DNA of 7,165 bases, from positions 1-7,165 of the forward strand of contig CAZHDB010000049.1 in NCBI GenBank assembly GCA_964531225.1, in the 5' to 3' direction. The stretch is from CAZHDB01 sp964531225. GTDB taxonomy: Archaea > Thermoproteota > Thermoprotei_A > Sulfolobales > Desulfurococcaceae. Positions 4,655 through 7,165 of this stretch are shown piece by piece. The notes beneath the pieces are model-generated. The model ran no database searches and was not told the origin of the DNA. It worked only from the letters and a program-made list of their open reading frames with translations. Each line of letters begins with the position of its first letter. Position 1 is the first letter of the stretch. A program made the translations under genes and the position numbers.

Positions 4655-6070
4655 GTGGTTAATGTACTTGAATACTATAGTAGAGACTATGTCTGTAAAG
4701 AAATTGCCCACTTTCTAAAGAATAGATGGGTTGGAATAGAGGGCGAAGACAAGAAATGGATTAGATGGAGCGGCGATAAACCATTAACTATTAATGAACC
4801 AGGGGATATACCTAAACTTATCCGTAGATATATGTTTCTAAAACCACGTAGTTTCTATGGAACTATAGAAGTATTCCATAAACTAGATTCCCGTAAAGAT
4901 GTAATGGAGAATTATAGCAATAATGTATTGTATACAACGGTTTTTATCGATGTAGATATAGTTGATGAATCTCTACTCGAAGATACATGGAGATATGCAA
5001 TAAAGGCTGCTAAACTAATTACTGAATGGCTAAAAGAAGAAGGTGTTACCAATAGCGTCTACTTACTATGGAGCGGCGCAGGCATTCATATAAGGGTTCA
5101 TGAGAGAGCCTTTAAAGATCCTCTACAGCATTATCATCCACTAGCCATAGCACATGCATTTGCTGAATATGTACTACTAAAGCTCAGACCACAATTATTG
5201 AATATCATAAGAGAATGCAATGGAGCCATTAAAATAGAGAATCTAGTTACAATGAAACGCGTATTTACAGCCCCACTTAGCCTCCATAGGAGATTAGAAC
5301 GAGTAGCTATCGCCTTTAGTCCAGATAAAATTGAAGAATTTAACCTAGAATGGACCAACACTAATCAACCAGTATATGAAAGCGGTATTTGGTCACAATA
5401 TAAGGAGGGAGAAGCAGACGATCTCGCATGGAGAGCTTTAAGAGCTGTTGGCATAACAACAAATATCTCAAGAATTGAGACAGCAACCAAACTAGAGCTT
5501 CCAAGAATTGAAAAACCCATTGAAAAAACCACTTCAAGTGAAATAAGAGAACCAGGTAGGTTCCCCGTCATGGCCTTACTACAAGCTGTTAGGTACTACC
5601 TAATAAATAATGATATAGATAAAGCAAAAAGCTTCGGACTAAATAGAGCAATATTCTATGCATGGGCTAAATACTATGGGCCGGCCAAGAGGCCCTTGGC
5701 AACTCGAAAACCCATTTATGGTAGAAAATTGGCAAGCAGTGAAACAATTAAATGGACCGAGACCTTAGGCGAAAAAGTACAGATTAGTGACCGGGGATAC
5801 TACGTTATGGGAGGCATCGAACAAAGACCAGAAGATTTTGATCGACAGGTAGCTCGCCGTTTCGAAGAAGCTGGTATAAAGTTTGAAGAAGCATGGAAAG
5901 CCGCTTTAGACTACGTATCTAGATTTCCAAAATCTGTACTAAAGAACCCTCAGGAATTTTATAAGAACGTCTATGAGCCAGTACGAGATCGTTTTATAGA
6001 AAAAGTGTTAAAGAAAAGAAGTAAAAGAAACACACATTCATTAGATAGATGGCTCAAAGGATTACAATAG
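4655..6070 (+). CDS. PriS-like archaeo-eukaryotic primase (AEP) family protein
   Basis: The N-terminal half matches the AEP fold of the primase small subunit. It has a YYSRDYVCKEIAHF opening, PRSFYGTIEVF (64-74), the metal-binding hhDhD as FIDVD (97-101, D99/D101), SGAGIHIRV (140-148, the SxGxH motif with H145) and KRVFTAPLSLH (201-211), corresponding to the PriS RLPGSLH region. By eye, the third metal ligand is E195 (IENLVT) where PriS has Asp. The zinc-knuckle cysteines usual in PriS are absent; the only cysteines are at 14 and 188. At 471 aa it exceeds typical archaeal PriS, and residues 300-471 form a helical basic extension I do not recognise, ending KKRSKRNTHSLDRWLKGLQ. The openings of a PriS-like paralog family in archaea look similar from memory, so I favour a paralog over the replicative PriS. 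Primer or DNA synthesis is inferred. The start is GTG with a good SD. Confidence 0.8.
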   Translation: MVNVLEYYSRDYVCKEIAHFLKNRWVGIEGEDKKWIRWSGDKPLTINEPGDIPKLIRRYMFLKPRSFYGTIEVFHKLDSRKDVMENYSNNVLYTTVFIDVDIVDESLLEDTWRYAIKAAKLITEWLKEEGVTNSVYLLWSGAGIHIRVHERAFKDPLQHYHPLAIAHAFAEYVLLKLRPQLLNIIRECNGAIKIENLVTMKRVFTAPLSLHRRLERVAIAFSPDKIEEFNLEWTNTNQPVYESGIWSQYKEGEADDLAWRALRAVGITTNISRIETATKLELPRIEKPIEKTTSSEIREPGRFPVMALLQAVRYYLINNDIDKAKSFGLNRAIFYAWAKYYGPAKRPLATRKPIYGRKLASSETIKWTETLGEKVQISDRGYYVMGGIEQRPEDFDRQVARRFEEAGIKFEEAWKAALDYVSRFPKSVLKNPQEFYKNVYEPVRDRFIEKVLKKRSKRNTHSLDRWLKGLQ

Positions 6071-6278
6071 ATGATCTAATTATTTACAGTAAACTCGACC
6101 CACTAGGCCATGGATTTTTCAGGATAAGAAATCAATATTAAATAATCACATAGATAATTTAAGTATAAGTAGTTCCTACTATGTTTGAAAATATTTTTGA
6201 CATAAAATAACATATTGATAAAATATATAATATAGATTTTCGTACCCTTATAAAGATTTTATTAGACATTAGATAATT
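6071..6278 (+). other. Intergenic region after the primase-like gene
   Basis: This is about 208 nt of A/T-rich sequence without a plausible gene. Short T-runs near 6115 and 6190 may end the primase-like transcript. The right end holds the TATA box of the next unit (6246-6255). Confidence 0.5.
6246..6255 (+). promoter_or_regulatory. TATA box of the small ORF / HD gene
   Basis: CCTTATAAAG is a near-consensus archaeal BRE/TATA. Its centre (about 6252) is 27 nt before the ATG at 6279, exactly where a leaderless transcript would begin. If the small ORF is not translated, the HD gene would have an untranslated leader of about 115 nt. Confidence 0.6.
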
Positions 6279-6392
6279 ATGCAACGAACTATATTGTATT
6301 CAAGGAAATTTTTAGATTTGTCTATGGGTAAACCTTATTTTAGGTTTAAGGATACTATTTTAAATAGTATCATGGGTATTACCGGTGATTAA
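6279..6392 (+). CDS. Possible leaderless small protein (37 aa) before the HD gene
   Basis: The ATG sits 27 nt from the TATA centre, as expected for leaderless translation. The frame ends in TAA (6390-6392), two bases before the HD gene's TTG, so the HD gene's SD (GGTGATT, 6384-6390) lies in its last codons. That arrangement suits translational coupling. The product starts MQRTILYSRKFLDLSMGK and continues PYFRFKDTILNSIMGITGD; it is basic and aromatic, with no cysteine or membrane segment, and I do not recognise it. Two inverted repeats fill its 3' half, which argues for an alternative: that this is a structured mRNA leader, open by chance. It could be a leader peptide, a small partner of the HD protein, or not translated. 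Confidence 0.45.
   Translation: MQRTILYSRKFLDLSMGKPYFRFKDTILNSIMGITGD
6329..6348 (+). repeat. Inverted repeat 1 in the HD-gene leader
   Basis: TAAACCT (6329-6335) and AGGTTTA (6342-6348) pair perfectly over 7 bp around the 6-nt loop TATTTT. It stands two bases before a second, longer inverted repeat. Confidence 0.55.
6351..6371 (+). repeat. Inverted repeat 2 (near-perfect palindrome) in the HD-gene leader
   Basis: GATACTATTT (6351-6360) and AAATAGTATC (6362-6371) are exact reverse complements around one central T, 12 nt before the HD gene's SD. As DNA it resembles a dimeric-repressor operator, though downstream of the expected start site. As RNA it gives a 9-10 bp A/U-rich stem with a small loop that could affect ribosome access. 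Confidence 0.6.
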
Positions 6393-6394
6393 TT

Positions 6395-7165
6395 TTGGAT
6401 CAACGATTACGTGAAATACCGTTGACCAGATTTATGCCGTTTAACGCTGTTATTCACGATGTTATCTATGACTATATACCCTATTCTAAGGATATTGAGG
6501 CACAAATTATGGATACATGGGTACTACAAAGACTACGCTATCTCTATCAACTACAATTAACGCATTTAGTATACCCATCTGCTACTCATACAAGGTTTAG
6601 CCATAGTATTGGAGTTATGCATGTGGCTCATAAATTTATGAATAACCTGCTTAGTCGACTTGATACATTAAGAAATAAAGTACCTTATGAAGAAGTAAGA
6701 GTTTTCTATAATAAGCCTAGAGAGGTTCTTGCCGCGGCAAGAATAGCGGGTTTACTACATGATATAGGGCATGGACCGTTTAGTCATTCTTTTGATCGAT
6801 ATGTTTATAGTAAGAAGGATTATCTAGGATATCGTATAGGTAATCATGAGATACTAGGTTATTTAATATATAGAGACTATTTAAGGAAACATATTATTGG
6901 AGTATTAAGGTCTAGCGGCACAGGGATAGATCCCGACACTGTTATAGAACTCCTTGATCGGGTAATGAAGCCCCCTGAAGGAGCTATTAAAGGTACAGAT
7001 CTATTATCCATGGGCGTATTGAGTAAAGACGATTTTTACCTTAAGGAAGCTCCATCAACTGATCCATTAGATCAAGCAGGCAGAATAGTTCGCATGGTAG
7101 TACGTGATTTTTTGTATCCAGCTGATATACTGGATTATCTTATTAGAGATAGCTATTATACAAAG
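6395..7165 (+). CDS. HD-domain phosphohydrolase (SAMHD1/dGTPase-like, COG1078 type), 3'-truncated
   Basis: The first 257 residues are present and the frame runs off the window. The opening IHDVIYDYIP and the RLRYLYQLQLTHLVYPSATHTRFSHSIGVMH block are typical of COG1078 HD proteins. The metal/catalytic set is visible: H70 (RFSHS), H122-D123 (LLHDIGHGPFSH, with H126 and H131), and D244 in PADILDYLIRDSYYT, corresponding to the family's DADRLDYLLRDS. Relatives hydrolyse dNTPs or other nucleotides in the cytoplasm; the substrate here is unknown. The start is TTG 6395, chosen because GGTGATT (6384-6390) is an excellent SD 4 nt upstream and an in-frame TGA (6386-6388) forbids anything earlier; the next ATG is residue 14. 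It lies directly behind the 37-aa ORF and probably shares its transcript. Confidence 0.93.
   Translation, partial: MDQRLREIPLTRFMPFNAVIHDVIYDYIPYSKDIEAQIMDTWVLQRLRYLYQLQLTHLVYPSATHTRFSHSIGVMHVAHKFMNNLLSRLDTLRNKVPYEEVRVFYNKPREVLAAARIAGLLHDIGHGPFSHSFDRYVYSKKDYLGYRIGNHEILGYLIYRDYLRKHIIGVLRSSGTGIDPDTVIELLDRVMKPPEGAIKGTDLLSMGVLSKDDFYLKEAPSTDPLDQAGRIVRMVVRDFLYPADILDYLIRDSYYTK

Noticed and set aside
5134..5571. Two minus-strand frames of 75 and 68 aa
   Set aside because: They are antisense shadows inside the primase-like gene.

Overview
The window looks like chromosomal DNA of a hyperthermophilic crenarchaeon, most likely Desulfurococcales and perhaps a Staphylothermus relative. The genus is a guess from composition and gene content. 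The evidence is a ribosomal protein L40e gene, G/C-rich tRNA genes in an A/T-rich background, a tRNA-His with a bulge-helix-bulge intron, archaeal CTTATAA-type TATA boxes, GGTGAT-type Shine-Dalgarno (SD) sequences and frequent TTG/GTG starts.

Layout. 45-134 (-): tRNA-His(GUG) with a 14-nt intron. 250-980 (-): two overlapping genes of unknown function (199 and 43 aa) that may form a small operon. 1220-1387 (+): L40e, meeting a (-) operon tail to tail. That operon runs from a membrane-anchored thioredoxin-fold protein (2204-2860) into a ZIP-family metal transporter (1384-2183), which is split by an apparent one-base deletion. 2982-3056 (+): tRNA-Asp(GUC), preceded by a stretch almost free of G. 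3074-4027 (-): a freestanding LAGLIDADG protein, divergent from a small winged-helix protein (4133-4399, +) across one central TATATATA box. 4655-6070 (+): a PriS-like archaeo-eukaryotic primase (AEP) protein with its own promoter and SD. 6279-6392 (+): a 37-codon ORF that would be leaderless. Its 3' half holds two tandem inverted repeats and ends two bases before a TTG-started HD-domain phosphohydrolase gene (6395 onward), which the window end cuts off.

How the genes may work together. The Trx-fold protein and ZIP transporter form one transcription unit that would act at the cell envelope (thiol or metal handling), if the ZIP gene still works. The LAGLIDADG/winged-helix pair beside tRNA-Asp has the look of a mobile or formerly mobile unit. 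The PriS-like protein and the dNTPase-like HD protein are neighbours whose families both act on nucleotides, but each has its own promoter, so a shared pathway is only a suggestion.

The points most worth checking are the ZIP frameshift, the small ORF and hairpins before the HD gene, the primase-like protein (no zinc knuckle, uncharacterised C-terminal half), and the LAGLIDADG/winged-helix pair. I see no CRISPR array, insertion sequence or rRNA.
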